From NCBI GenBank assembly GCA_905182445.1, contig CAJJBM010000001.1, positions 1 through 35,518 of the forward strand: DNA of 35,518 nt, read 5' to 3'. Both the position numbers and the translations under genes were made by a program. Of the stretch, positions 21,449 through 30,689 are shown in pieces. Within the stretch, counting starts at the first letter, position 1, and every line of letters begins with the position of its first letter. The DNA comes from Pelagibacteraceae bacterium AG-422-B15. Its GTDB lineage: Bacteria > Pseudomonadota > Alphaproteobacteria > Pelagibacterales > AG-422-B15. The notes below the pieces were generated by a model, which saw only the letters and a program-made list of their open reading frames with translations, was not told the origin of the DNA and did no database searches.

Positions 21449-22452
21449 GGTTTTACAAATCCAATTATATCATAAACTTCTTTTAAAACTATGTCAGACT
21501 TATTTCTTGCCTTATCACTACCTTCTTGCATAACTTGATTTAAATAACTTTTGTCTTTCATTAGTTTTTTAATTTCATCTCCAATTGGTACAATTTTTTC
21601 AATCAATGCATCTGATAAATCATTTTTAAAATTTGAGAAGTTTTGACCTTCATATTTAGAAATAAGCTCTTGCTTTGTAAAGCTTGTAACCCCAACAAAG
21701 ATATTTAACAAGTTGTTGACTTCTGGCATCTCTGTAACTTTTTCTTGCGATGAGGGCATTGGTGAATCTGCAGTTTTAGATTTTTTGATTTTTTTAACTA
21801 TAGTATCTTTATCGTCTTTAAGATTAATTCTAGAATAATCAGATATGTCAGATTTACTCATTTTTGAAACACCGTTCCTTAAAGACATTATCCTTGAAAT
21901 TTCTTTTTCAATATATGGATCTGGTAGAGGGAAAAAATCAGGTGATTTATAGTCATTATTAAACTTTTGGGCAATATCTCTTGTTAATTCTAAATGTTGC
22001 TTTTGATCACTGCCGACTGGCACATGGGTTGCCTTGTATAGAAGTATGTCTGCTGCCATTAAGGTTGGATATGTAAATAAACCTGAACTTACATTTTCAG
22101 AATTTTTTCCTGATTTTTCCTTAAATTGAGTCATTCTATTCAACCAACCCATTCTACATATACAATTTAAGATCCACGCTAATTCAGCATGTCCTGTAAC
22201 TTGACTCTGATTAAAGATTATACTTTTTAAAGGGTCAATACCACTGGCTAAATATGCTGCAGTAACTTCGTAAGTATTATTTCGAAGTTCTTTTGGGTCT
22301 TGAAAAACGGTTATCGCATGAAGATCTACAACACAGAATAAGCAGTCATTTTCATTTTGCATCATTGCAAAATTTTTAATGGCACCCAAATAATTACCAA
22401 GATGTAAATCTCCAGTAGGCTGGACTCCTGATAAAACTGTTTTTTTAATCAT
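21445..22452 (-). CDS. trpS: Tryptophanyl-tRNA synthetase
   Basis: ORF 335 aa. SGVQPTGDLHLGNYLGAI, PVGSDQKQHLELTRDIA, KMSKS. Confidence 0.98.
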   Translation of the reverse strand: MIKKTVLSGVQPTGDLHLGNYLGAIKNFAMMQNENDCLFCVVDLHAITVFQDPKELRNNTYEVTAAYLASGIDPLKSIIFNQSQVTGHAELAWILNCICRMGWLNRMTQFKEKSGKNSENVSSGLFTYPTLMAADILLYKATHVPVGSDQKQHLELTRDIAQKFNNDYKSPDFFPLPDPYIEKEISRIMSLRNGVSKMSKSDISDYSRINLKDDKDTIVKKIKKSKTADSPMPSSQEKVTEMPEVNNLLNIFVGVTSFTKQELISKYEGQNFSNFKNDLSDALIEKIVPIGDEIKKLMKDKSYLNQVMQEGSDKARNKSDIVLKEVYDIIGFVKP

Positions 22453-23989
22453 TTTTTAGAAACTCCAATTTTAAACTAGCATAAGAAAATGGTTTATACA
22501 GAGAAATTAATACAATATAGGATACAATTGATATTATTATTATAGTAAATAATAAAATTAATTTAATAAAAAAATTTGAAATTATTAATTTTAAATAAAA
22601 TTCAGCAGCGAAAAATAATAAAATTCCCATAAAAAATGAGGCTATAGTTATTACTACGAGTGGTATAATTATTTTTTTACTATGAGTAAATAATCCAGAT
22701 ATATGAAGATGCACATACATTAAGATTATATTTAACCAACTTGAAATTGTTGTTGCAATTGCAATACCTATAAAACCATAATTTTTAAATAAGACGATAC
22801 TTAAAAATGTGTTTGTTATGACTGTAATTAAAGCAAACACCAACGGAGGCTTGGGTTTTTCATTTGCAAAATAAATAGGCGTTAATATTTTAGTTAAAAT
22901 AAAAGCAATTAAACCTAAGGAGAAATATTTTAATGCTTGGGCTGAAGAGGTTGTAGATATATCATTAAAATTACCTCTTTGAAATAAAATTTCCATTATA
23001 ATATTTGGTATCGTAAATAGAGCAATTGATGCTGGTACAGCTAATAGCAATGAAAATATTATTACTTTTTCAATAATGGGGAACACTTCTGCACTAGATT
23101 TATTTTTTATTTTTTTAGATAGACCTGGTAAGAGTGTAATTCCTAAAGCGATTCCAATTAGTGCTAAGGGTAACTGATATATTCGATCTGCATAATATAA
23201 ATACGAGACTGCACTTGATTGATATGAAGCTATTATTGTGCCTATTAAAATATTTATTTGTAACAATCCAGAGGAAAAAATACTTGGAATAAATAATTTT
23301 GAAAATTTTTTTAATCCATTTTTATAAAATTTATTTAAAAAAGATACTTGTATATTATTATTTTTTATTGAAAATATTAATAATAGCAACTGTAATATAC
23401 CGGCAATTATTACAGTGTATGATAGTATTAAAAGAATATTTCCTTCAAAGTAATGTGCAGTTAAAACTCCTAAAATTAGAACTATATTAAGTACTATTGG
23501 TAAAGCAGCCGATAATGCAAATTTTCCATGTGCATTTAGTATAGATGAATAAATTGAACACATGGTTATTAGGATTAGAAAAGGAAAGATAATTCTAGAA
23601 GAATTAACAAGCAAATTAAATTTTTCTGAATTTTCAATAAACCCTGGCGCTAAAATACTAATAAATATTGGCATGAAAATTTCAGAAAGAATAACAAGTA
23701 TGCATGTTATAAAGAGCAAAATTAGAGAAATATTACCTGCAAATATATTGGCAGAAGTGTTGTTTGGTTGATTTAAAAGTTTTGAGTAAACTGGAACAAA
23801 AGATGAGTTAAGAGCTCCTTCTGAAAATATTCTCCTAAAAGTATTTGGAAATCTAAAAGCTACATAAAAAACATCTGCAATTAATCCGGTTCCTAAAAAA
23901 TTAGCAAATATAATATCTCTTATAAATCCAAAGATTCTACTGATAAGGGTGAAAAAAGAATATATAGCTGATGACTTTAAAATATTCAT
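22445..23989 (-). CDS. murJ: Lipid II flippase MurJ/MviN
   Basis: ORF 514 aa. Polytopic; GFIRDIIFANFLGTGLIADVFYVAFRFPNTFRRIFSEGALNSSFVPVY. Confidence 0.96.
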   Translation of the reverse strand: MNILKSSAIYSFFTLISRIFGFIRDIIFANFLGTGLIADVFYVAFRFPNTFRRIFSEGALNSSFVPVYSKLLNQPNNTSANIFAGNISLILLFITCILVILSEIFMPIFISILAPGFIENSEKFNLLVNSSRIIFPFLILITMCSIYSSILNAHGKFALSAALPIVLNIVLILGVLTAHYFEGNILLILSYTVIIAGILQLLLLIFSIKNNNIQVSFLNKFYKNGLKKFSKLFIPSIFSSGLLQINILIGTIIASYQSSAVSYLYYADRIYQLPLALIGIALGITLLPGLSKKIKNKSSAEVFPIIEKVIIFSLLLAVPASIALFTIPNIIMEILFQRGNFNDISTTSSAQALKYFSLGLIAFILTKILTPIYFANEKPKPPLVFALITVITNTFLSIVLFKNYGFIGIAIATTISSWLNIILMYVHLHISGLFTHSKKIIIPLVVITIASFFMGILLFFAAEFYLKLIISNFFIKLILLFTIIIISIVSYIVLISLYKPFSYASLKLEFLKND

Positions 23990-24020
23990 CTTGTATTGGT
24001 AAATTCTAGCATTTTTGCAT

Positions 24021-24064
24021 TATATAGGTTTTGAATTTGAATAGCATAAAAAAACCTATATAAC
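24021..24064. repeat. 13-bp perfect inverted repeat between divergent murJ and maeB
   Basis: TTATATAGGTTTT (24021-24033) / AAAACCTATATAA (24052-24064), 18-nt spacer, exact reverse complements. Confidence 0.9.
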
Positions 24065-24065
24065 T
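24038..24065 (+). promoter_or_regulatory. Candidate maeB promoter
   Basis: TTGAAT (24038-24043) - 16 nt - TATAAC (24060-24065). The -10 lies in the right arm of the inverted repeat. Confidence 0.5.
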
Positions 24066-24086
24066 TAATTAACAATATAAAATATT

Positions 24087-26360
24087 ATGAAAAATAAAAA
24101 AAATTCACAGCATTTCAGTGATTTAGAAGCCCTTCAATTTCATTCCAATGGAAAACCTGGGAAGATAGAAATAAGACCGACTAAACCTCTAGCTACACAA
24201 AGAGATTTATCACTCGCATATTCACCTGGAGTGGCAGCGCCTGTAAGAGAAATAGCTGAAAATCCAGACTCAATTTATGATTATACTATAAAGGGCAACC
24301 TTGTAGCAGTTATTACTAATGGTACGGCGATACTAGGATTAGGTAATTTAGGTGCAGCAGCATCAAAGCCTGTTATGGAAGGTAAAGCTGTTTTATTCAA
24401 AAGATTTTCAGACATTGATTCTATTGATTTAGAGATTGATACTGAAGACACTGATGAATTTATAAACTCTGTGAAATATTTAGGGCCATCTTTTGGAGGT
24501 ATAAATTTAGAAGACATAAAGGCACCTGAATGTTTTATTATTGAAGATGCTCTAAAAGAAAAAATGGATATTCCAGTGTTTCATGATGATCAACATGGTA
24601 CCGCTATAATTTCAACTGCTGGAATCATTAATGCATTAGATTTAACGGGGAAAAAAATAAAAGATATAAAAGTTGTAGTTAATGGAGCAGGCGCCGCCGG
24701 AATTGCTTGTCTAGAACTTTTAAAGGCGATGGGCTTACCAAATGATAATGCTATTTTATGTGACACTAAAGGGGTTATACATTCTGAAAGAAAAGAAAAT
24801 ATTAACCAATGGAAATCGGCACACGCTATTAAAACAAAAGTAAGGACACTAGAAGAAGCTCTAGTTGGTGCAGATGTTTTTTTAGGTCTTTCTGTTGCCA
24901 ACATTGTTAGTCAAAAAATGGTTAAATCAATGAATGATAAACCAATAATTTTTGCAATGGCAAATCCAGAACCAGAGATTTTACCTGAATTAGTTAAAGA
25001 AGTTAGACCTGATGCAATTGTTGCAACTGGCAGGTCTGATTATCCGAACCAGGTAAATAATGTTTTAGGCTTTCCATATATATTTAGAGGAGCTTTAGAT
25101 GTAAGGGCAACTACTATCAATATTGAAATGAAAATTGCAGCTGCAGAGGCGATAGCCTTACTGGCAAAAGAAGATGTACCAGATGAAGTGGCAAATGCAT
25201 ATCCTGGAAAGAGACCACAATATGGTGCTGAATATATTATTCCATCTCCATTCGATCCAAGACTAATTTCTAAGGTTCCAATGGCAGTAGCAAAAGCGGC
25301 TATGGAAACAGGTGTTGCTAGAAAAGCCATTGTTGATACTGAAACTTATGGTGCTCAATTGGCCGCAAGACTCAACCCATCAGCTGGATTGCTTCAGGGC
25401 ATATTCCAAAGTGTTAAAGAAAACCCTAAGAGAGTTGTTTTTGCTGAAGGTGAAGAAGAGGATATGATCCGCGCAGCAGTAATATTTTATAATAATAAAA
25501 TGGGTACTCCAATTCTAATTGGAAGAGAAGAAATAATTAAAGATAAAATGAAAGAAATAGGTCTTGAATTTTTTGATCAAATGGAAATTCATAATACAAG
25601 AGATAAGGCAGCTCACACAAGATATGCTGATCATATTTATGATAGGCTTCAGAGAAAAGGTTTTTTAAAAGAAGATTGTTTAGATTTACTTATTAAAGAA
25701 AGAAATGTTTTTGGTGCTTGTATGGTTTCGTTAAAAGAAGCGGATGCAATGATATGTGGTCTAAATAGAAGTTATGCTGTTACGCTTGAAAGTGTTGAAT
25801 ATGTTCTTGATCCAATTCCAAATAAAAGAATTTTAGGTCTTACAGTTATGATTTGTAATGGAAGAACTATATTTTTTGCTGATACAAACGTACATGATAT
25901 GCCAAATGGTGCAGAACTTGCAGATATAACTGAGCAAAGTGCTAAAGTTGTAAGAGAGATTTTTAGTATAGAACCTAGAGCAGCTTTATTATCTTATTCA
26001 AATTTTGGTAAACCGTTTACAGAAAGATCTGCCTATATTAGAGATGCCATAAAAATCTTAAATAATAGAGATCTTGATTTTGAATATGATGGAGAAATGG
26101 CTGCAAATGTTGCTTTAAATGAAAATTTATTAGCTCTTTATCCGTTTTGTAAATTATCAGAGCCAGCTAACTTATTAATTATGCCTGCAATTCATAGTGC
26201 CAGCATATCCACAAAACTTTTACAGGAACTCGGTGGTGGAGATTTAGTTGGTCCTTACTTGGTAGGATTTAATGAATCTGTTCAAATTGCACCTCTAAGT
26301 GCAAGTGTTGCAGATATGGTTAACTTGGCAGCGCTAGCTTGCTTTAAACAGTTAAACTAG
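24087..26360 (+). CDS. maeB: NADP-dependent malic enzyme with C-terminal phosphotransacetylase-like domain (MaeB)
   Basis: ORF 757 aa. Malic enzyme motifs (SLAYSPGVAAPVREI, DDQHGTAIISTAGIINAL, GAGAAGIACLELL) fused to a PTA domain. Confidence 0.97.
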   Translation: MKNKKNSQHFSDLEALQFHSNGKPGKIEIRPTKPLATQRDLSLAYSPGVAAPVREIAENPDSIYDYTIKGNLVAVITNGTAILGLGNLGAAASKPVMEGKAVLFKRFSDIDSIDLEIDTEDTDEFINSVKYLGPSFGGINLEDIKAPECFIIEDALKEKMDIPVFHDDQHGTAIISTAGIINALDLTGKKIKDIKVVVNGAGAAGIACLELLKAMGLPNDNAILCDTKGVIHSERKENINQWKSAHAIKTKVRTLEEALVGADVFLGLSVANIVSQKMVKSMNDKPIIFAMANPEPEILPELVKEVRPDAIVATGRSDYPNQVNNVLGFPYIFRGALDVRATTINIEMKIAAAEAIALLAKEDVPDEVANAYPGKRPQYGAEYIIPSPFDPRLISKVPMAVAKAAMETGVARKAIVDTETYGAQLAARLNPSAGLLQGIFQSVKENPKRVVFAEGEEEDMIRAAVIFYNNKMGTPILIGREEIIKDKMKEIGLEFFDQMEIHNTRDKAAHTRYADHIYDRLQRKGFLKEDCLDLLIKERNVFGACMVSLKEADAMICGLNRSYAVTLESVEYVLDPIPNKRILGLTVMICNGRTIFFADTNVHDMPNGAELADITEQSAKVVREIFSIEPRAALLSYSNFGKPFTERSAYIRDAIKILNNRDLDFEYDGEMAANVALNENLLALYPFCKLSEPANLLIMPAIHSASISTKLLQELGGGDLVGPYLVGFNESVQIAPLSASVADMVNLAALACFKQLN

Positions 26361-27278
26361 TTTATCCCAAATAATTTTTGCTATATCTATTTTTGAGAGT
26401 TCTTTTATTTCTCTAATACAAGTTGGGGATGTAACATTAATTTCAATTAAATATTTTCCGATTATATCTATGCCGACAAAAAACAGTTTTTGTTTTCTAA
26501 GCTCTGGACCAATAATATCACATATTATCTTATCAGATTTAGAAATAGATATTTTTCTTGCAGACCCACCAACATGAATATTAGAGCGGATTTCATTTAC
26601 TTTAGGTACCCTTGAAATTGCACCGACTGGTTTACCATCAACTAAGATAATTCTTTTATCTCCTTTAATAATTTCAGGAAGATACTTTTGAACTATAAAA
26701 TGCTCTTTACTAGTAGAGATAAAATTTTCAATAATTTGGTTTAGATTAATGTCATTACTTGAAATAAGAAAAACTCCCTCTCCACCATTTCCATAAAGAG
26801 GTTTAATGACAGATTTTTTATTTATTTTTAAAAATTCAATTACTTGTTCTTTAGATCGAGTTACTATTGTTGGAGGCATTAATTTAGGAAAGTTAAATAT
26901 AAGAACTTTTTCTGGTGAATTGCGTATGCCCATTGGCTCATTAACTATTCTTGTTTTATTTGAATCTATTAATTCAAGAATATGTAATGAAGTTATATAT
27001 GCCATATTATAAGGGGGATCTTGTCTTATAAATATGAAATTCATATTAGAAAGATTTATAATTTTTTTCTTAGCACATTTATATTTAGAAAAATCTTTAT
27101 TATTAAAGATTACTAGGCACGCAGAAGTGAAAACTTCATTATTTTTTATAAATAAATCATCGGGAGAATAGACATAATTTTTATTGTCTCTAGATTGTGA
27201 TTCTAATATTAATGCAATCGTACTATCTGTAGTAAAATTTATTTTGGATAAATCATCCATTTGAAAAGCTACATTCAT
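26352..27278 (-). CDS. gshB: Glutathione synthetase
   Basis: ORF 308 aa. ATP-grasp KPLYGNGGEGVFLI, FIVQKYLPEIIKGDKRIILVDGKPVGAISRVP, INVTSPTCIREI. Confidence 0.95.
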   Translation of the reverse strand: MNVAFQMDDLSKINFTTDSTIALILESQSRDNKNYVYSPDDLFIKNNEVFTSACLVIFNNKDFSKYKCAKKKIINLSNMNFIFIRQDPPYNMAYITSLHILELIDSNKTRIVNEPMGIRNSPEKVLIFNFPKLMPPTIVTRSKEQVIEFLKINKKSVIKPLYGNGGEGVFLISSNDINLNQIIENFISTSKEHFIVQKYLPEIIKGDKRIILVDGKPVGAISRVPKVNEIRSNIHVGGSARKISISKSDKIICDIIGPELRKQKLFFVGIDIIGKYLIEINVTSPTCIREIKELSKIDIAKIIWDKLV

Positions 27279-27281
27279 TTT

Positions 27282-27872
27282 TTAAGTGAGATTATCTTTC
27301 AATCTAACGTAACTAATTACATTTTGAACACCATAAGTGTTCTTGCTTATAGTAATAACTATATCTAATTCTACTTGGTTCTGTGCAATACCAATTAAAT
27401 AAACTATACCATTAACAACTTCGACAGAATAATTAATATTTAGAACATCTTGTTCAAGTAACAACTTTGCATTTATTTTAGTTTTCATAATTAAATCATC
27501 TGCATAATCTAAAATGCTTTCATCATTATTAATTTGAATTTCATTGATAACTTCGATTACTCCAACTATTCCCCAAGCCAATTTAGTAGCTTCAATTCTT
27601 TGATCAATTTGATTTACAGTTCCCGTGAGTAAGATTCTTCCTTCGACAACCTCTACACTAACATTAAAGAATATTATTTCGTTATTGCTAAAGTATAAGT
27701 TTTTGAGTTGGGCTAAAATAATTGTGTCTTCAACATAATTGTTAAAGGATCTTTCTTCTTTATCAATCAAAACTGCTTTGGATGCCCCAGTGATAAAAGC
27801 AGTTTGACATCCAGAAATAATTACGGAGATAAAAAATACTATAAATAGCTTATATAAAGTAATTGTTTTCAT
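27282..27872 (-). CDS. BON-domain lipoprotein (OsmY-like)
   Basis: ORF 196 aa. Lipobox-like VIISGCQ, two BON-like repeats (VSVEVVEGRILLTGTVNQIDQRIEATKLAW, YSVEVVNGIVYLIGIAQNQVELDIVI). Confidence 0.87.
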   Translation of the reverse strand: MKTITLYKLFIVFFISVIISGCQTAFITGASKAVLIDKEERSFNNYVEDTIILAQLKNLYFSNNEIIFFNVSVEVVEGRILLTGTVNQIDQRIEATKLAWGIVGVIEVINEIQINNDESILDYADDLIMKTKINAKLLLEQDVLNINYSVEVVNGIVYLIGIAQNQVELDIVITISKNTYGVQNVISYVRLKDNLT

Positions 27873-27917
27873 ATATTTATTATTATTTAAACCATAAAAA
27901 AAATTTAATCAAAATAC

Positions 27918-28805
27918 TTATTTTTTGCTATCGATTATAAGTTGATAAACAACCCTTTTTGATACATTAAATTTATTTGAAATTTTTGTAACTATATCTT
28001 TGTCACTTAAAGTCTTTCTATATAGATTTATTAACACACTTATTTCATCATTACTAAATTGATTTTTTTTATCAAAATCCGTACCTTCTATTACTAAGGT
28101 AATTTCTCCTTTAATATTTATTCTATCGTTAAATTGATCATATATAAACTGTGGCACACCTCTGACAACTTCTTCATTTTTTTTAGTTAACTCTCTAATT
28201 ACGGCAATTTTACGACTAGGTATATTTTCTATGAGCGTTAATAATAATTTTTTTAAACGTTTAGGTGATTCAAATATAATTACAGTTTCATTAGAATAAA
28301 TTATTTTTTCTAAAAAATTTTCTTTTAATTTTTTGACTTGAGGTGAGAATCCTAAAAAAGTAAATTTACTTGCATCTATTCCTGAAACTACAACACTTCC
28401 TAAAACTGAAGATGCTCCTGGAATAGAATAAACTGAAATTTTTTCTTCAATGCACTTATTAACTAAAGATTCTCCTGGATCTGATATGAGTGGCGTACCT
28501 GCATCAGAAATAATAGAAACAATTAAACCCTCTTTTAGTTTTCTTAGTATATTTGGTATTTCTTTTGTAGAGTTAAATTTATGAAAAGCTTTTAAACTAT
28601 TTTTTATGCCATATTTGGTAGTTAATTTTTTACTTGTTCTTGTGTCTTCGCACAATATAAGGGAAGATAAAGAAAGTGCTGATAGTGAACGTATGGAAAT
28701 ATCTGCTAAATTACCAATTGGTGTTGATACTATGTATAGCCCTGGCAAGAAATTATTCTTATTTAATTGATCTATGATAGCTGTTGTACTTATATTTAAA
28801 TCCAT
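27918..28805 (-). CDS. rsmI: 16S rRNA (cytidine(1402)-2'-O)-methyltransferase
   Basis: ORF 295 aa. LPGLYIVSTPIGNLADISIRSL, LCEDTRTSKKL, ISDAGTPLISDPG. The true start may be an internal TTG nearer LPGLYIV. Confidence 0.95.
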   Translation of the reverse strand: MDLNISTTAIIDQLNKNNFLPGLYIVSTPIGNLADISIRSLSALSLSSLILCEDTRTSKKLTTKYGIKNSLKAFHKFNSTKEIPNILRKLKEGLIVSIISDAGTPLISDPGESLVNKCIEEKISVYSIPGASSVLGSVVVSGIDASKFTFLGFSPQVKKLKENFLEKIIYSNETVIIFESPKRLKKLLLTLIENIPSRKIAVIRELTKKNEEVVRGVPQFIYDQFNDRINIKGEITLVIEGTDFDKKNQFSNDEISVLINLYRKTLSDKDIVTKISNKFNVSKRVVYQLIIDSKK

Positions 28806-29601
28806 AAGACTGTTTTTTAATAATTATTTTAATTATAGCATTATTCTATTATTAGTTATCCCATTTTTATTTTATGGATGTGAAACAGTAACTTATGAAA
28901 ATAAAACTACTATTTATCAAAGTTCAGATAAAACCAATAAATCCACTATTAATAAAAAAAAGAAGATTAATAATGAGGTAAAGATAGGCCTCCTTTTACC
29001 ACTAAGTGGCAGTAATTCTAAAATTGGCGAATCTCTTCTTAAGGCTTCACGGCTATCTTTAAATAAAACTAGAAATAAAAATATAAAATTATTGGTTAAA
29101 GACACAGAGGATATTGATAAAAATATTATTAGCTCTTATTACGAATTAATTAATGAAGACGTTGATATAATACTTGGGCCATTATTTTCAAAAAATATAG
29201 AGTTAATTACTCCTATTGCGACAGAAGAAAATACTATCATGATTACATTTTCAAATAATATGGGAATAAAAAATGAAAATATCTTCATATCGGGTTTGGC
29301 ACCTGAAAATGAAATTAAAAAAATATTTGAATATGCAATATTAAATGGAAAGAATAAATTTGCAGTTATTTTACCTAACAATCAATATGGACTGAGATCT
29401 AAAAAATTAATTGAAAATCTACTATCAGAAAATCAGAGTCTACTATCTAAGTTGGTTCTCTATGATTCTAAGAATCCAGATTTTTATATGGTTGCCAAAA
29501 TAGTGGCTAACTATGAACAAAGAAAATTTGATTTAGAAAAAAAATTAGAAGAATTAAAAAATATAGAATCTTTAGATTCAAAAAAAAATATGAGGAATTA
29601 A
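28774..29601 (+). CDS. LpoA-like penicillin-binding protein activator lipoprotein, N-terminal part (frame ends just after an A9 tract)
   Basis: ORF 275 aa. Signal peptide with lipobox-like LFYGC, VKIGLLLPLSGSNSKIGESLLKASRLSL periplasmic-binding-protein-like fold. Homology appears to continue in the ORF at 29652-30092. Confidence 0.75.
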   Translation: MIAVVLIFKSIRLFFNNYFNYSIILLLVIPFLFYGCETVTYENKTTIYQSSDKTNKSTINKKKKINNEVKIGLLLPLSGSNSKIGESLLKASRLSLNKTRNKNIKLLVKDTEDIDKNIISSYYELINEDVDIILGPLFSKNIELITPIATEENTIMITFSNNMGIKNENIFISGLAPENEIKKIFEYAILNGKNKFAVILPNNQYGLRSKKLIENLLSENQSLLSKLVLYDSKNPDFYMVAKIVANYEQRKFDLEKKLEELKNIESLDSKKNMRN

Positions 29602-30092
29602 AAAACCAAGATACTCTTGGAGAACTAGATTTTGATAGTCTTTATATAGGTGTGGAGAACGTAAAACACTTATCTATGCTTGCTTCTATTTTGCCATATT
29701 ATGATGTTGATCCAAAAAAAGTTTTTTATATGGGTAATTCTTTATGGGCACAAAATATAGTCCTTAAAGAACCAGCGCTTGAAAAAGGTTATTTTCCAAA
29801 TATTGATCGGATAGGGATTGAAAATTTTGAACTTGAATATCAAAGTATTTTTGGACAAAAGCCGCATAAAGTTTCATCTCTACCATACGACTTAATAGGT
29901 TTAATCTCCTCACTGCAAAAAAATAGTCAAAATATTGATGTTAAAAATATAACCAATAAAAGAGGTTTTATAGGAAGCAACGGCCTGTTTAGATTCAAAA
30001 AAGATGGTAGTATTGAGCGTTCATTGTCTATTTTTCAAATCAAAAATCAAAAAATTATAGAAATAAAAAAAGCAGATTTAAATTTTAATTAA
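29589..30092 (+). pseudogene. LpoA-like lipoprotein, C-terminal part in the alternate (-1) frame
   Basis: From 29589 this frame reads YEELKNQDTLGELDFDSLYIGVENVKHLSMLASILPYYDVDPKKVFYMGNSLWAQ... with no independent start before GTG 29652. It is a natural continuation of the upstream ORF. Pseudogene, recoding and sequencing error are not distinguishable here. Confidence 0.7.
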
Positions 30093-30677
30093 ATATTTTT
30101 TAAGCTTATTAAACGCTATTTGTCTATGGCTAAGCCGCTCCTTATAAGAAAAGCTCATTTCTCCAAAAGTTTTTTTGTATCCGTCAGGTACAAATATAGG
30201 ATCGTAACCAAAACCGTTTAATCCTCTAGCAGGAAATTGTAAGTAGCCAAATACTTTTCCTTCAAATGAAATATTTTTTCCAGCTGGATAGCATAAAGTT
30301 AAAGCACAACAAAAATGAGCTCTAAGATTTCTTTTAGAATTTGAAGAAATCTTATTTAATTCTTTTTCAACTCTTTTCATAGCTAAATCAAAATCTTTAT
30401 TTTTTCCCGCCCACCTAGCAGAATATATTCCTGGTTTACCTTCTAATGAATTTATGCACAAACCACTATCATCTGCCAACGCAAGACAGTTAGATTTGTC
30501 TGCAACAGTCTTGGCTTTTATAATAGAATTAGCTATAAAGGTTTTACCTGTTTCCTTAGGTTCAGCAATATTAAAATCTGAAGCTGAATAAACTTTCAAT
30601 TTAAAAGGTTTTAAAAGATTTTTTATCTCTTTAATTTTACCCTGATTATGACTAGCAACTACTAACTTTGTTTTCAT
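30078..30677 (-). CDS. rdgB: RdgB/HAM1-family dITP/XTP pyrophosphatase
   Basis: ORF 199 aa. VVASHNQGKIKEIKNLL, LALADDSGLCINSLEGKPGIYSARWAG, GFGYDPIFVPDGY. Confidence 0.96.
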   Translation of the reverse strand: MKTKLVVASHNQGKIKEIKNLLKPFKLKVYSASDFNIAEPKETGKTFIANSIIKAKTVADKSNCLALADDSGLCINSLEGKPGIYSARWAGKNKDFDLAMKRVEKELNKISSNSKRNLRAHFCCALTLCYPAGKNISFEGKVFGYLQFPARGLNGFGYDPIFVPDGYKKTFGEMSFSYKERLSHRQIAFNKLKKYLIKI

Positions 30678-30689
30678 ACAATAAATGAA

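Noticed and set aside
24281-25330. Minus-strand ORFs inside maeB (24281-24517, 24590-24904, 25040-25330)
   Set aside because: Antisense to a clearly conserved malic enzyme; low-complexity translations rich in Ser/Ala/Ile typical of antisense frames.
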